This document shows, piece after piece, positions 51,625 through 61,190 of a stretch of DNA of 64,000 bases; the first letter of the stretch is position 1; the number at the start of each line of letters is the position of its first letter. Source of the DNA: Pleomorphomonas diazotrophica (lineage in GTDB: Bacteria > Pseudomonadota > Alphaproteobacteria > Rhizobiales > Pleomorphomonadaceae); contig NZ_PJNW01000002.1 of NCBI RefSeq assembly GCF_002844595.1, positions 620,001 through 684,000 on the forward strand, in the 5' to 3' direction. Below the pieces are notes generated by a model, which had not been told where the DNA came from, ran no database searches, and saw only the letters and a list, made by a program, of their open reading frames with translations. Position numbers and translations under genes: made by a program.

Positions 51625-52944
51625 ATGAGCAAGTCACTGCATCCCGAAACCCTCGCGCTTCACGGCGGCAGTTTCCGTGCCGATCCCACCACCGGATCCG
51701 TCGCCGTGCCGATCCACCAGACGACGTCCTATCAGTTCCAGGATGCCGGCCACGCCGCCCGCCTGTTCGGTCTTGAAGAACTGGGGTTCATCTACACTCG
51801 GCTGGGCAACCCGACGCAGGACGCTCTGGAGACGCGCATCGCCGAAATCGAGGGCGGTGCGGCAGCCGTCGCAGTCTCTTCGGGGCAGGCGGCCACCACC
51901 TTCGCCATTCTCAATGTTGCCTCCTCCGGCGACAACATCGTCTCCTCGACCGATCTCTACGGCGGTACCTGGGCGCTTCTCGCCGACACTCTCAGCCAGT
52001 TCGGTATCGAGGTCCGCTTCGTCGATCCGGCCGACCCCGAAAATTTCCGCAAGGCCACGGACGATCGTACCCGGGCCTATTACGCCGAGCTCCTTCCCAA
52101 TCCCAAGCTCAACGTCTTTCCGGTGAAGGAAGTTGCCGATATCGGCTGGCCGCTCGGCATTCCCCTGATCATCGACAACACGGCGGCGCCGCTGCTGTCC
52201 AAGCCGTTCAAGCATGGTGCGGCGGTGGTCGTCTATTCGGCCACCAAGTATATCGGCGGCCACGGCACATCGATCGGCGGCCTGATCGTCGACGGCGGCA
52301 ACTTCGACTGGGAAGCCTTCCCCGAACGGCAGCCGTTGTTCAATACGCCCGACCCGGCCTATCACGGCGCCGTCTGGTCGCAGGCAGTCAAGCCGCTCGG
52401 CCCGATCGCCTATGCCATTCGTGCTCGCGTGAAGCTGTTGCGCGACGTCGGTGCCGCGCTGTCGCCATTCAACGCCTTCCAATTGATCCAGGGCCTTGAG
52501 ACGCTGCCGCTTCGCATCCGCCAGCATGTGGCGAATGCCGAGAAGGTGGCCGATTATCTCGCAAATCACCCGAGCGTGACGCGCGTCATCTATCCGAAGC
52601 TGCAGGATGGCGAGTTCCGTCGCCGCGCCGACACCTATCTCGAAGGTGGCTATGGCGCGCTGATCGGCTTCGAGCTGAGGGGCGGCGTCGAAGCGGGGCG
52701 CAAGTTCATCGACGCGCTGAAACTGTTCTATCACGTCGCCAACATCGGCGACGCGCGGTCGCTGGCCATTCACCCGGCATCGACGACGCACTCCCAGTTG
52801 ACGGCGGAAGAACAGCTGAAGACCGGTGTGACCCCCGGCTATGTTCGTCTGTCGATCGGCATCGAGCACCCTGACGACATCATCGCCGATCTCGACCAGG
52901 CGCTTGCCGCCGCTTCGGCTCCGGTTGCCGCCGCAGCCGAATGA
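51625..52944 (+). CDS. metY: O-acetylhomoserine sulfhydrylase (PLP-dependent)
   Basis: 439 residues, the usual length of O-acetylhomoserine (thiol)-lyases, longer than cystathionine gamma-synthases. The Cys/Met-metabolism PLP fold is shown by [20 protein letters not shown] near 57, [20 protein letters not shown] near 84, [10 protein letters not shown] near 185 and the Schiff-base lysine Lys208 in [11 protein letters not shown]. Makes homocysteine (or methionine) from O-acetylhomoserine and sulfide or methanethiol. A GGGAG site lies nine bases upstream. Followed by a strong terminator. Confidence 0.93.
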   Translation: MSKSLHPETLALHGGSFRADPTTGSVAVPIHQTTSYQFQDAGHAARLFGLEELGFIYTRLGNPTQDALETRIAEIEGGAAAVAVSSGQAATTFAILNVASSGDNIVSSTDLYGGTWALLADTLSQFGIEVRFVDPADPENFRKATDDRTRAYYAELLPNPKLNVFPVKEVADIGWPLGIPLIIDNTAAPLLSKPFKHGAAVVVYSATKYIGGHGTSIGGLIVDGGNFDWEAFPERQPLFNTPDPAYHGAVWSQAVKPLGPIAYAIRARVKLLRDVGAALSPFNAFQLIQGLETLPLRIRQHVANAEKVADYLANHPSVTRVIYPKLQDGEFRRRADTYLEGGYGALIGFELRGGVEAGRKFIDALKLFYHVANIGDARSLAIHPASTTHSQLTAEEQLKTGVTPGYVRLSIGIEHPDDIIADLDQALAAASAPVAAAAE

Positions 52945-52965
52945 TGATGATCGTAGCGTGATTTT

Positions 52966-52998
52966 GGCCGGCGCCCCAAGCCTGGGCGCCGGCCTTTT
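52966..52998 (+). terminator. Rho-independent terminator of metY
   Basis: GGCCGGCGCCC (52966-52976) pairs perfectly with GGGCGCCGGCC (52984-52994), loop of seven, then TTTT. Confidence 0.85.
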
Positions 52999-53092
52999 GC
53001 TGTCTACACGAAATAGTGGCTTTTCATTCCGGCCGCCTCATTCGAGAATGCCTCCAAAGTGCAGCTCCGCCGCACCCTTGGGAGGAAGCTCG

Positions 53093-54052
53093 ATGCCTGC
53101 CTATCGCCCGCCAGCCATCCCGTCATCCGAGATCACGCCACGTTCAGTCTATCTGCGGCGGCGCGAGTTCATGGGGCTCATGGCAGGGGCGGGGTTGATG
53201 CTCGGCGCCGGTGGTGCCCGCGCCGAGGCGCCGGCAACGGTGCCGCTCAAGACGGTGGCGAGCGGCTACAAGGTGGACGAGCCGCTGACCCCGCGCGAGG
53301 ACGTGACCACCTACAACAACTTTTATGAGTTCGGCGCCGACAAGGCCGATCCGTCACGCCATTCCCAGGATTTCAAGCCGCGCCCCTGGACGATCACCGT
53401 CGACGGGCTGGTGGCTAAGCCGCAGACCTTCGACGTCGACAAGCTGATCGCTGAGCTGCCCGTCGAAGAGCGCGTCTACCGCATGCGTTGCGTCGAGGCG
53501 TGGTCGATGGTGATCCCCTGGAACGGCTTCCCGTTGAAATCCCTCCTGGACAGGGTGGAGCCGCTCGGCTCTGCCAAGTTCGTTGCCTTCGAGACGGTGG
53601 TGCGGCCTGAGGAGATGCCGGGACAATCGGGCTTGTTCCAGCCGATGCCCTGGCCCTATGTCGAAGGATTGCGCCTCGACGAGGCGCAGCATCCGCTGGC
53701 CATTCTGGCGGTCGGCCTCTATGGCGAAACCCTGCCCAACCAGAACGGCGCGCCCATCCGTCTCGTGGTGCCGTGGAAATACGGCTTCAAGGGCATCAAA
53801 TCGATCGTCCGGATCTCGCTCGTGGAAACGCAGCCGCCCAACTCGTGGAACTCCCTGCAGGGAAGCGAGTATGGCTTTTATGCCAATGTGAATCCTGAGG
53901 TGGATCATCCGCGCTGGAGCCAGGCGACGGAGCGGCGCATCGGCGAAAGCGGCTTCTTCGGTTCGGGCCGCCGCCCGACGCTGATGTTCAATGGCTATGC
54001 CGACGAGGTGGCGAGCCTTTATGCCGGCATGGACCTGAGGGCCAACTACTGA
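53093..54052 (+). CDS. msrP: Protein-methionine-sulfoxide reductase catalytic subunit MsrP
   Basis: 319 residues. A Tat signal ([20 protein letters not shown], about 23-42) exports the folded molybdoenzyme to the periplasm. The sulfite-oxidase fold keeps the molybdenum ligand Cys133 in [11 protein letters not shown] and motifs [10 protein letters not shown] and [14 protein letters not shown]. Repairs methionine sulfoxide in periplasmic proteins using electrons from MsrQ. The start at 53093 has GGAGGAA six to eight bases upstream, and the stop overlaps the msrQ start (TGATG). Confidence 0.94.
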   Translation: MPAYRPPAIPSSEITPRSVYLRRREFMGLMAGAGLMLGAGGARAEAPATVPLKTVASGYKVDEPLTPREDVTTYNNFYEFGADKADPSRHSQDFKPRPWTITVDGLVAKPQTFDVDKLIAELPVEERVYRMRCVEAWSMVIPWNGFPLKSLLDRVEPLGSAKFVAFETVVRPEEMPGQSGLFQPMPWPYVEGLRLDEAQHPLAILAVGLYGETLPNQNGAPIRLVVPWKYGFKGIKSIVRISLVETQPPNSWNSLQGSEYGFYANVNPEVDHPRWSQATERRIGESGFFGSGRRPTLMFNGYADEVASLYAGMDLRANY

Positions 54053-54666
54053 TGGCTGCGTCTCGATCGGCTCTGTTGGACAACCTCGCCGGTTGGGGCA
54101 TCTACGTCGTCGGCTTCATTCCGGCGGTCTCAAGCTTCTGGCTCGGCGCCACAGGCGGCCTCGGCGCCGACCCGGTTCGTGCCTTCGAGCAGACGCTCGG
54201 CCTATGGGCGCTGCGCTTCCTGATCCTGACGCTCGCCATCACGCCGCTGCGTCAGCTTGCCGGCATCAACCTCCTGCGCTTCCGGCGTGCTCTCGGTCTC
54301 CTCGCCTTCTGGTACGCGGCGATGCATTTCACCGTCTACCTGACGCTCGATCGCGGCCTCATCTGGAGCACGATCATTCCCGATATCGTGCGACGGCCGT
54401 TCATCACGCTGGGCTTTGCGGCGCTTGTGCTGCTGGTGCCCCTGGCGGTCACGTCCAACCGATTGTCAATCCGCCGTCTGGGCAAGAACTGGCGACGGTT
54501 GCACCGCCTCGTCTATATCGCCGTTTCGCTCGCCGCCATTCACTATCTGCTGGCGACCAAGGTGCTCGATCCCACCCAGGCCATCCACATCGGGCTGGTG
54601 GTCCTGCTGCTCGGGTACCGCCTGGTTCGCGGCGTGGTCCGGCGCCCTGAGCGGCGGGCTGCCTGA
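54052..54666 (+). CDS. msrQ: MsrQ heme-binding membrane subunit
   Basis: 204 residues with five to six membrane helices and conserved histidines in AMHFTVYLTLDRGL near 84 and RRLHRLVYIAVSLAAIHYLL near 144, which ligate heme b. It passes quinone-derived electrons to periplasmic MsrP. Overlaps msrP by one base. Confidence 0.93.
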   Translation: MAASRSALLDNLAGWGIYVVGFIPAVSSFWLGATGGLGADPVRAFEQTLGLWALRFLILTLAITPLRQLAGINLLRFRRALGLLAFWYAAMHFTVYLTLDRGLIWSTIIPDIVRRPFITLGFAALVLLVPLAVTSNRLSIRRLGKNWRRLHRLVYIAVSLAAIHYLLATKVLDPTQAIHIGLVVLLLGYRLVRGVVRRPERRAA

Positions 54667-54683
54667 GCAGGTCCAGATGCAAG

Positions 54684-54716
54684 AAGGGCGTCCGGACGAG
54701 ACGTCCGAACGCCCTT
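54684..54716. terminator. Bidirectional terminator between msrQ and rpiB
   Basis: AAGGGCGTCCGGACG (54684-54698) pairs with CGTCCGAACGCCCTT (54702-54716) with one mismatch. The AA/TT ends make it usable for both converging genes. Confidence 0.75.
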
Positions 54717-54764
54717 GTCTCCTCCCGGCCGGCCGCCCGTTGGGAGAATGGCGGCCGCGCCCTT

Positions 54765-55229
54765 TCAGCAGACCGAACGGCCTGCTTCAAGCTCGGAAAC
54801 CAGGTCGACACGGCGGGCATGACGACCGCCCTCGAACTCGGCGTTGAGGAACTCGTCGACGATCATCAGCGCGAGGTCCTGTCCGACGACGCGTGCACCG
54901 AAGGCGAGCATGTTGGCGTTGTTGTGCAGGCGCGACAGCTTGGCGGTGTAGGGCTCGGAGCAGACGACGCAACGGATGCCCTTGATCTTGTTGGCGGCAA
55001 GCGAGATGCCGAAGCCGGTGCCGCAGATGGCGATGCCGAAACGCGCCTCGCCGGCAAGCACCACCCGCGCCGCCTTCTCGCCCCATCTGGGATAGTCGGT
55101 GCTCTCGGTCGACGTGGGGCCGACGTCCTCGACCGCGTAGCCGCGCGCCTCAAGGTGGGCGATGACAGCTCGCCTGAGGTCGATGCCGGTATGGTCGGAG
55201 GTGATGACGATCTTGATCTTGTCGCTCAT
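54765..55229 (-). CDS. rpiB: Ribose-5-phosphate isomerase B family protein
   Basis: 154 residues of the RpiB/LacAB family. SDHTG (11-15) and the catalytic CGTGFGIS with Cys69 as base, followed by LHNNANMLAFGARVVG near 101. RpiB interconverts ribose 5-phosphate and ribulose 5-phosphate; close relatives in Hyphomicrobiales isomerise tetrose phosphates in erythritol catabolism, but no erythritol genes are nearby. Monocistronic, ending at a shared terminator. Confidence 0.88.
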   Translation of the reverse strand: MSDKIKIVITSDHTGIDLRRAVIAHLEARGYAVEDVGPTSTESTDYPRWGEKAARVVLAGEARFGIAICGTGFGISLAANKIKGIRCVVCSEPYTAKLSRLHNNANMLAFGARVVGQDLALMIVDEFLNAEFEGGRHARRVDLVSELEAGRSVC

Positions 55230-55368
55230 GGCTCGGCGCCCATTCTGGTGTCGATTTGTCCGGCGCCGGAAACACCGGAGAAGTCAGCTTCCCCTAACAC
55301 TCATGTATGACAAATTCCAGCGTCCATGCCGCGAGTAACGTCTTCGTGCCAATACGCATGGGTGCCTG

Positions 55369-55953
55369 TCATGCTCCCGGTATCGTCGTGCCGTCGGTCC
55401 GGCTCAAGCGGACGACAAGGACGGCTCCGAGATCATCGCCTTCCACGCTCATGGCGTTCTCCTGCCGGCATTCGACCAGTTCGCCAGTCTCGGCTCGGAC
55501 GATCGCATCGGCCGCCTTCACCGTCACGCTGCCGTGTGCGGCGAAAATGTATGCGAAGTCGGCCTCCATGGCGCCGTCTTCAGCCAAGCCGACCTCAGCG
55601 ATGATCGTCCCGCGCGCCGTCATGACGTTGAAGTCGCGTGACGGACCATGAACGGCACTGGCAACGGTCGGCCAATCCCCTGAAAAGGCCTGCGGCTCGA
55701 AGGGCCGCAGCGACACCGGAGGGCGCATGCCGCCGAAGTCGAGGTCGAAGCCGTTGCCGTCGATCAGCGTGATGACGCGGTCTATGCCCGGAAGCGGTGA
55801 GAAGGGGCCGGGTTCGACCACGTCGGCGACCGATAGGCGCCAGAGCAGGGTGCCTGACGTGTCATCATGCCGGACGAGTTCCAATGTCGTGCCGCGGCCG
55901 TTCTGCCAGGGCAGACGACGAAAGTCGGCGGCCGTGAGCAGCCTGAGGCTCAT
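55369..55953 (-). CDS. hutD: HutD/Ves family cupin protein
   Basis: 194 residues of the double-stranded beta-helix HutD family: [20 protein letters not shown] near 11, [20 protein letters not shown] near 39 and [20 protein letters not shown] near 73. Its ATG overlaps the hutU stop (ATGA). HutD is proposed to limit intracellular urocanate and acts within histidine utilization, though its biochemistry is unresolved. Confidence 0.9.
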   Translation of the reverse strand: MSLRLLTAADFRRLPWQNGRGTTLELVRHDDTSGTLLWRLSVADVVEPGPFSPLPGIDRVITLIDGNGFDLDFGGMRPPVSLRPFEPQAFSGDWPTVASAVHGPSRDFNVMTARGTIIAEVGLAEDGAMEADFAYIFAAHGSVTVKAADAIVRAETGELVECRQENAMSVEGDDLGAVLVVRLSRTDGTTIPGA

Positions 55954-57623
55954 TTGCCGAGCATCGGCAAGTCGAGTTCCTTCTCGCGAGCGCAGTCGAT
56001 GGCGATGTCATAGCCGGCGTCGGCGTGGCGCATCACCCCGGTGGCCGGGTCGTTGTGGAGGACGCGAGCAATGCGGCGGTCGGCGTCCTCGCTGCCGTCG
56101 CAGACGATCACCATGCCGGCATGCTGGGAGAAGCCCATGCCGACGCCACCGCCATGGTGGAGTGACACCCAGGTGGCGCCCGAGGCTGTGTTGAGCAGGG
56201 CGTTGAGGAGCGGCCAGTCAGAGACGGCGTCCGAACCGTCGCGCATCGCCTCCGTCTCGCGATTTGGCGAGGCGACCGAGCCGCTGTCCAAATGGTCGCG
56301 GCCAATGACGATCGGGGCCTTGACGATGCCTTGCCGGACCATCTCGTTGAAGGCGAGGCCGAGCCGGGCGCGGGCGCCGAGCCCAACCCAGCAGATGCGG
56401 GCGGGCAGGCCCTGGAAGGCGATGCGCTCGGCGGCCATGTCCAACCAGTTGTGAAGATGCGGATTGTCGGGAAGAAGCTCCTTCACCTTGGCGTCGGTCG
56501 CCGCGATGTCCGCCGGATCGCCCGACAGGGCCGCCCAGCGGAACGGGCCGATGCCGCGGCAGAACAGCGGCCGGATATAGACCGGCACGAAGCCGGGGAA
56601 GGCGAAGGCGTTCTGCTCGCCGGCGTCGAAGGCGCGCTGGCGGATGTTGTTGCCATAGTCGAAGACGGGCACGCCAAGCGTCTGGAAATCGAGCATGGCG
56701 CGCACATGCTGGCGCATGGACGCCGTTGCGGCGTCGATCACCACGTCCGGCTCGACCTTGGCGCGTTCGCGATACTCCTCCCAGGTCCAGCCGGACGGCA
56801 GGTAGCCGTTGAGGGGATCGTGGGCCGAGGTCTGGTCGGTGACGAGGTCGGGGCGCACGCCGCGCCGCACCAGTTCCGGCAGCACATCGGCGGCGTTGCC
56901 GAGCAGGGCGATGGAAACGGCTTCGCCTCGGCCGGTGTGTTCTGCGATGAGACGTAGGGCGTCGTCGAGGTCCTCAGCCTGCTTGTCGACGTAGCGAGTC
57001 CGCAGACGGAAGTCGATGCGCGACTGCTGGCACTCGACGACCAGCGCGCAAGCCCCGGCCATGACGGCGGCGAGAGGCTGGGCGCCGCCCATGCCGCCGA
57101 GACCGGCTGTGAGCACCCAACGTCCCCTAAGGCTGCCGTCGTAATGCTGACGACCAGCTTCCACGAAGGTCTCGTAGGTGCCCTGCACGATGCCCTGCGC
57201 GCCGATGTAGATCCATGAGCCGGCCGTCATCTGGCCGTACATCATCAATCCCTCGGCATCGAGCTTGTTGAAATGCTGCCAGTTCGCCCAGTTGGGGACC
57301 AGATTGGAGTTGGCGATCAGGACGCGCGGTGCGTCCTTGTGCGTCCGGAACACGCCAACCGGCTTGCCGGACTGGACAAGCAGCGTCTCGTCGTCCTCGA
57401 GACGTTCGAGCGTGCGCACGATGGTATCATAGGACTCCCAATCGCGGGCGGCGCGGCCGATGCCACCATAGACAACCAGCTCCTTGGGGTTCTCGGCGAC
57501 GTCGGGATCGAGATTGTTCATCAGCATGCGGAGCGGCGCTTCGGTTAGCCAGCTCTTGGCCCGAAGCGTTGTGCCTCGAGGAGCGCGGATTTCGACGTCG
57601 CGATAGCGCGTGTTGCTCGGCAT
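55950..57623 (-). CDS. hutU: Urocanate hydratase HutU
   Basis: 557 residues, full length for urocanase. Catalytic Cys411 in [23 protein letters not shown]-binding region [20 protein letters not shown] near 235 and [15 protein letters not shown] near 490. Converts urocanate to imidazolone propionate in the cytoplasm. The start lies 12 bases from a HutC operator (57635-57652). Histidase and imidazolonepropionase genes are not in the window. Confidence 0.96.
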   Translation of the reverse strand: MPSNTRYRDVEIRAPRGTTLRAKSWLTEAPLRMLMNNLDPDVAENPKELVVYGGIGRAARDWESYDTIVRTLERLEDDETLLVQSGKPVGVFRTHKDAPRVLIANSNLVPNWANWQHFNKLDAEGLMMYGQMTAGSWIYIGAQGIVQGTYETFVEAGRQHYDGSLRGRWVLTAGLGGMGGAQPLAAVMAGACALVVECQQSRIDFRLRTRYVDKQAEDLDDALRLIAEHTGRGEAVSIALLGNAADVLPELVRRGVRPDLVTDQTSAHDPLNGYLPSGWTWEEYRERAKVEPDVVIDAATASMRQHVRAMLDFQTLGVPVFDYGNNIRQRAFDAGEQNAFAFPGFVPVYIRPLFCRGIGPFRWAALSGDPADIAATDAKVKELLPDNPHLHNWLDMAAERIAFQGLPARICWVGLGARARLGLAFNEMVRQGIVKAPIVIGRDHLDSGSVASPNRETEAMRDGSDAVSDWPLLNALLNTASGATWVSLHHGGGVGMGFSQHAGMVIVCDGSEDADRRIARVLHNDPATGVMRHADAGYDIAIDCAREKELDLPMLGK

Positions 57624-57634
57624 GATGATCTCCG

Positions 57635-57652
57635 ATCTTGTCTATACAAGAT
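57635..57652. promoter_or_regulatory. HutC operator upstream of hutU
   Basis: ATCTTGTCTATACAAGAT: seven-base arms ATCTTGT/ACAAGAT around CTAT. It shares the core CTTGTNTNTACAAG with the site before hutF, encoded next to hutC, and ends 12 bases before the hutU start codon, a repressing position. Confidence 0.8.
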
Positions 57653-57689
57653 AGAAGCACCGGACCAAGCAAGTGTCAATGCCATAGAC

Positions 57690-58706
57690 TTACCCTCGGT
57701 CCGGCGTGCTCGGCATGTCGCGGCGATACCAGAGGGAGAGGATGGCATCCTTGCCCGGACGCTCGATGCGGTAATAGCCGAAGGTGGCAACTATCAGAGA
57801 CAGGGCTACCGCTGCCGCCGGCGGAAATCCGCCTTCGTAGGCGTATTTGAACAACTGCTGCCAGATATAGAGCGAGTAAGAAATGGTGCCGAGAAAAGCC
57901 AGCGGTCGGCTTTCAAGTATCTGGCGTATCGGCGTGACGCAGCGTTCCAGCGTCGCGCCAACGAACGCCAGCAAGAGGCCATTTATCGTGAAGCTCACCC
58001 AAAGCTCCGCCGTGATGAGCATGAGCCCATTGGCGAGAATGAGGGCGATCGGCGGTGTCCACGCCGGCACGTATCGGTCCTTCAGGGCCACGCGCAGGAA
58101 GGCCGCGGCAAAGATGATTGCGACGGCGACATCCGGTCTCCAGTAAACGAAGAAGGGATTCTGGTGAAGGATATAGGTTCGCCACAGGCCATTCGCGAAG
58201 CAGAAGAGGGCGCCGCCAAGCAGTACCGCCAGTCGCAGACGGCCGGATGTGCTGATGGCAACCAGCGCCAGCATGGCGTAGGCTTGGACTTCCACGCTTA
58301 CGGACCAAAGATGGTCGAAGGATGGAAACCTGCCTGCCAGGATCACCACCAGATTGACGGTAAAGGTTGGATAGCTCCACCAGTCGACAAGAAGATTGGT
58401 ACGGCCGAGCGTCACTGAAAGAGCGAGCATGCAGGCGAGGAAGAACAGGAGGGCCGGGTAGAGTCTCGCCAGACGCCGGACAGCGAACTCACGCCAGTCC
58501 ATAGCGCCGATGAACAGCACATCGGCCATGAGGCGTCCGGAGAGAGCAAAGAACACGGTTACGCCGAAGGAGCCCGCGCCGTTGAGCCAACACGGGCCGA
58601 AGTGCCCGAGTAAAACGTAAGTGATGGCCGCACCCCTGAGGCCATCTAGTGTAGCAATCCGCTGATCCGACACGATTTTTCCACCCAGCCGCAGGCAAAC
58701 TCCCAT
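57690..58706 (-). CDS. Acyltransferase family 3 (OafA/NodX-type) membrane protein
   Basis: 338 residues with about ten membrane helices. Family signatures: IATLDGLRGAAITYVLLGHF near 17 (with His), FFALSGRLMADVLFIGAMDW near 52, RRLARLYPALLFFL near 77 and FLGTISYSLYIWQQLFKYAY near 275. Such enzymes O-acylate cell-surface polysaccharides or lipids. It lies between hutC and hutU on the same strand though unrelated to histidine use, and its codon use looks slightly less GC-rich. ATG at 58706 preferred over the adjoining TTG. Confidence 0.85.
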   Translation of the reverse strand: MGVCLRLGGKIVSDQRIATLDGLRGAAITYVLLGHFGPCWLNGAGSFGVTVFFALSGRLMADVLFIGAMDWREFAVRRLARLYPALLFFLACMLALSVTLGRTNLLVDWWSYPTFTVNLVVILAGRFPSFDHLWSVSVEVQAYAMLALVAISTSGRLRLAVLLGGALFCFANGLWRTYILHQNPFFVYWRPDVAVAIIFAAAFLRVALKDRYVPAWTPPIALILANGLMLITAELWVSFTINGLLLAFVGATLERCVTPIRQILESRPLAFLGTISYSLYIWQQLFKYAYEGGFPPAAAVALSLIVATFGYYRIERPGKDAILSLWYRRDMPSTPDRG

Positions 58707-58889
58707 CAAACCTGCCCCTGTTGCAGGTCGTTGCGAGTCATATCCTAAAGGTTGTCGGTTTACGTGTCATGCAACGAATGGAAGGAGTGTGGAACCTCCC
58801 GCCGGAGCGGCTTCATTCTGCCGGATCCCAGGATGAGCGGCACGGTATATGGTCGCGTGGTTGTGCGATCCGAGCTGTTGACCAACGGC

Positions 58890-59624
58890 TCAGGAGCCCG
58901 CGCCTTGCCGGCTTTCGATGCGGCTGCGGCCGCCCGGCATCAACAGCCGAACCGACGTGACGACCCGCTCGCCGGAGAAGGTGCGGCGGCGGATCAAGAG
59001 GCAAGGGTCGCCGCGAGCGATGGCCAGCAGCCTGGCTTCCCAGGGGGCCGGCAGAACGGCCTCGACGGTATGCTCGACCGTTGTCCAGGGGGCCACGGCG
59101 CTGAGGTAGCTGTTGGGCGTCTGGGCGGAGAAATCCTGTGCGAGATAGTCGGGGGCGAGGGCCGGATTGACATGTCGATCCTCGAGCTGGACCGGAATGT
59201 CGTTTTCGAGATGGATGACGAGCGAGTGAAAGACCGGCGCGCCGAGCTCGACGCCCAGTTCATCGGCAAGCTCCGGCGTGGCCTTCACCTCGTCCTTCAT
59301 CACCGTTTGCGCGGCGTGGGCATGGCCACGCTCGCGGATCTCGTCGGCGATGTTGCGCACCTTGAAGACCGCTGTCTGGCTCTTGCCCTCGGCAACGAAG
59401 GTGCCCAGCCCCTGAATGCGCAGCAATACGCCGTCGGCCGCCAGCTCGCGCAACGCCCTGTTGATGGTCATCCGACTGAGACCGAGCGCGGCGACCAGTT
59501 CGTTTTCGGAAGGAATGCGGTGCCGGGCGGGCCATTCGCCACTGCCGATCCGGCCAAGGATCATCTGCTTGACCATCGCATAATGCGGGGGAGTTCCGCC
59601 CTGACGCTCGCCGACGTCGCTCAT
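58890..59624 (-). CDS. hutC: Histidine utilization repressor HutC (GntR family)
   Basis: 244 residues: GntR winged helix about 10-78 (RIPSENELVAALGLSRMTIN, RALRELAADGVLLRIQGLGT) and a UTRA effector domain from about 100 (RHVNPALAPDYLAQDFSAQT, PWTTVEHTVEAVLPAPWEAR). UTRA domains of HutC bind urocanate, which releases the repressor from DNA. Divergent from hutF with a shared operator at 59696-59715, giving autoregulation. Confidence 0.93.
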   Translation of the reverse strand: MSDVGERQGGTPPHYAMVKQMILGRIGSGEWPARHRIPSENELVAALGLSRMTINRALRELAADGVLLRIQGLGTFVAEGKSQTAVFKVRNIADEIRERGHAHAAQTVMKDEVKATPELADELGVELGAPVFHSLVIHLENDIPVQLEDRHVNPALAPDYLAQDFSAQTPNSYLSAVAPWTTVEHTVEAVLPAPWEARLLAIARGDPCLLIRRRTFSGERVVTSVRLLMPGGRSRIESRQGAGS

Positions 59625-59695
59625 TTTCTAGGCACTCCCCAAAAATAGTCAGAGGCGAATGGATTCGGCTTGCGGCCTAGGAAATTTCCTCTACA

Positions 59696-59715
59696 GTGCT
59701 TGTATGTACAAGCAC
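59696..59715. promoter_or_regulatory. HutC operator between hutC and hutF
   Basis: GTGCTTGTATGTACAAGCAC, nine-base perfect arms with a two-base centre, 71 bases from the hutC start and 18 bases before the hutF start. Matches the site at 57635-57652 in its core. Confidence 0.85.
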
Positions 59716-59732
59716 GAGGTTTTGCGAACAAG

Positions 59733-61109
59733 ATGGTAGCAGATAACCATCAAATGCTTTTCGCCGAAAGGGCCTTGCTGATCGATGGCTGGGCCGAGGA
59801 TGTCGTTTTTTCGGTAGACGTCGAGGGCAGGATCGCTTCCTTGGAGCAAGGGGTGTCGCCAGGCAGTGCCAGGTGCCTTGGCGGGCCTGTTATCCCGGCG
59901 GTCGCCAACCTGCATTCCCATGCCTTCCAGCGCGCCATGGCCGGCCTCACGGAGGTCGCCGGGCAGGGCGACGACAGTTTCTGGACCTGGCGCGAGGAAA
60001 TGTATCGGCTGGTGTCGCTGCTGACGCCTGACGACGTCGTGGCGATCGCGGCCAAGCTGCAGGTGGAGCTTTTGAAGGGTGGCTTCGGACGTGTCGCCGA
60101 GTTCCACTATCTCCATCACGAAGCCGACGGACGTCCTTATGCCGAACCGGCTGAAATGTCGCTGGCCATGTTGTGGGCGGCCGAGCAGTCCGGCATCGGC
60201 CTGACGCTGCTGCCGGTGTTCTACGCCCATTCCGATTTTGGTGGCGCCGCGCCGACCGCCGGCCAGCGCCGCTTCATCCACGATGTCGACGGATTCCTGA
60301 CGCTGCTTCACGGCCTCGTCGGCCCGTGTCGTGCCGCAGGTGCGCGGCTTGGTCTCGCCTTTCACTCGCTTCGGGCCGTGACGGGCGACGAGATTGCCGC
60401 CATCATGAAGACGGTGCCAGGACATGCGCCGATCCACATTCACGTGGCCGAACAGGAGCGTGAGGTCGAGGCCTCCATTGCCCATTCGGGCCGACGGCCG
60501 GTGGAGCGGCTCTACGACATCGCCGATGTCGACGATCGCTGGTGCCTCGTCCATGCCACGCATGTGACGGACGCCGAGGTGGCTATGATCGCGCATTCGA
60601 GCGCCATTGCCGGTCTTTGTCCGACCACCGAGGCCGATCTCGGGGACGGCATCTTTCCGGGTTCCGAGTTCCTCGCGGCGGATGGCCGGTTCGGTATCGG
60701 CACCGACAGCCACGTGGCCACGTCCGTAGCCGAAGAGTTGCGCATTCTGGAGTACGGTCAGCGGCTGCGTGATCGCCGACGTAACCGGATGGCCGCTCGG
60801 CCGGGCGCCTCGGTTGGTCGAAGCCTGTTCGACCATGCGCTCGCCGGTGGCGCTCAGGCCGCAGGTGTTGCGGAACCAGGTCTTTCTGTGGGTGCGCGAG
60901 CCGATCTGGTGGTGTTGGATGGCCGCTCGCCGTATCTCGCTTCAGTGGACGGGGATGCGATTCTCGACCGCTGGATTTTCGGCGGCGTTGGGCCGCTCGT
61001 GCGCGACGTGATGATCGGTGGCCGTTGGCTGGTCGAGGACGGCCGCCACCCCGAGGAAGAAGGAATCGACCGGGCATTTGCCACCGCGCTTGCCCGTCTC
61101 AAGGCGTGA
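59733..61109 (+). CDS. hutF: Formimidoylglutamate deiminase HutF
   Basis: 458 residues of the amidohydrolase superfamily. Zinc ligands His61 and His63 in NLHSHAFQR, a downstream HIHVAEQEREVE near 237 and the catalytic Asp in GIGTDSHVATSVAEE near 325. HutF deaminates N-formimidoyl-L-glutamate to N-formyl-glutamate, marking the HutF/HutG branch of histidine breakdown rather than HutG formiminoglutamase. The start at 59733 has GAGGT 12 bases upstream, somewhat long. A small palindrome (61111-61124) follows the stop. Confidence 0.93.
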   Translation: MVADNHQMLFAERALLIDGWAEDVVFSVDVEGRIASLEQGVSPGSARCLGGPVIPAVANLHSHAFQRAMAGLTEVAGQGDDSFWTWREEMYRLVSLLTPDDVVAIAAKLQVELLKGGFGRVAEFHYLHHEADGRPYAEPAEMSLAMLWAAEQSGIGLTLLPVFYAHSDFGGAAPTAGQRRFIHDVDGFLTLLHGLVGPCRAAGARLGLAFHSLRAVTGDEIAAIMKTVPGHAPIHIHVAEQEREVEASIAHSGRRPVERLYDIADVDDRWCLVHATHVTDAEVAMIAHSSAIAGLCPTTEADLGDGIFPGSEFLAADGRFGIGTDSHVATSVAEELRILEYGQRLRDRRRNRMAARPGASVGRSLFDHALAGGAQAAGVAEPGLSVGARADLVVLDGRSPYLASVDGDAILDRWIFGGVGPLVRDVMIGGRWLVEDGRHPEEEGIDRAFATALARLKA

Positions 61110-61190
61110 AATGCCCTGGGGCATCGGCAGTGAGGACCTGAAGAAATCCGAAAGAAGCCGGAGTGCTTCGCAAAACCAGAGGAGAACACC

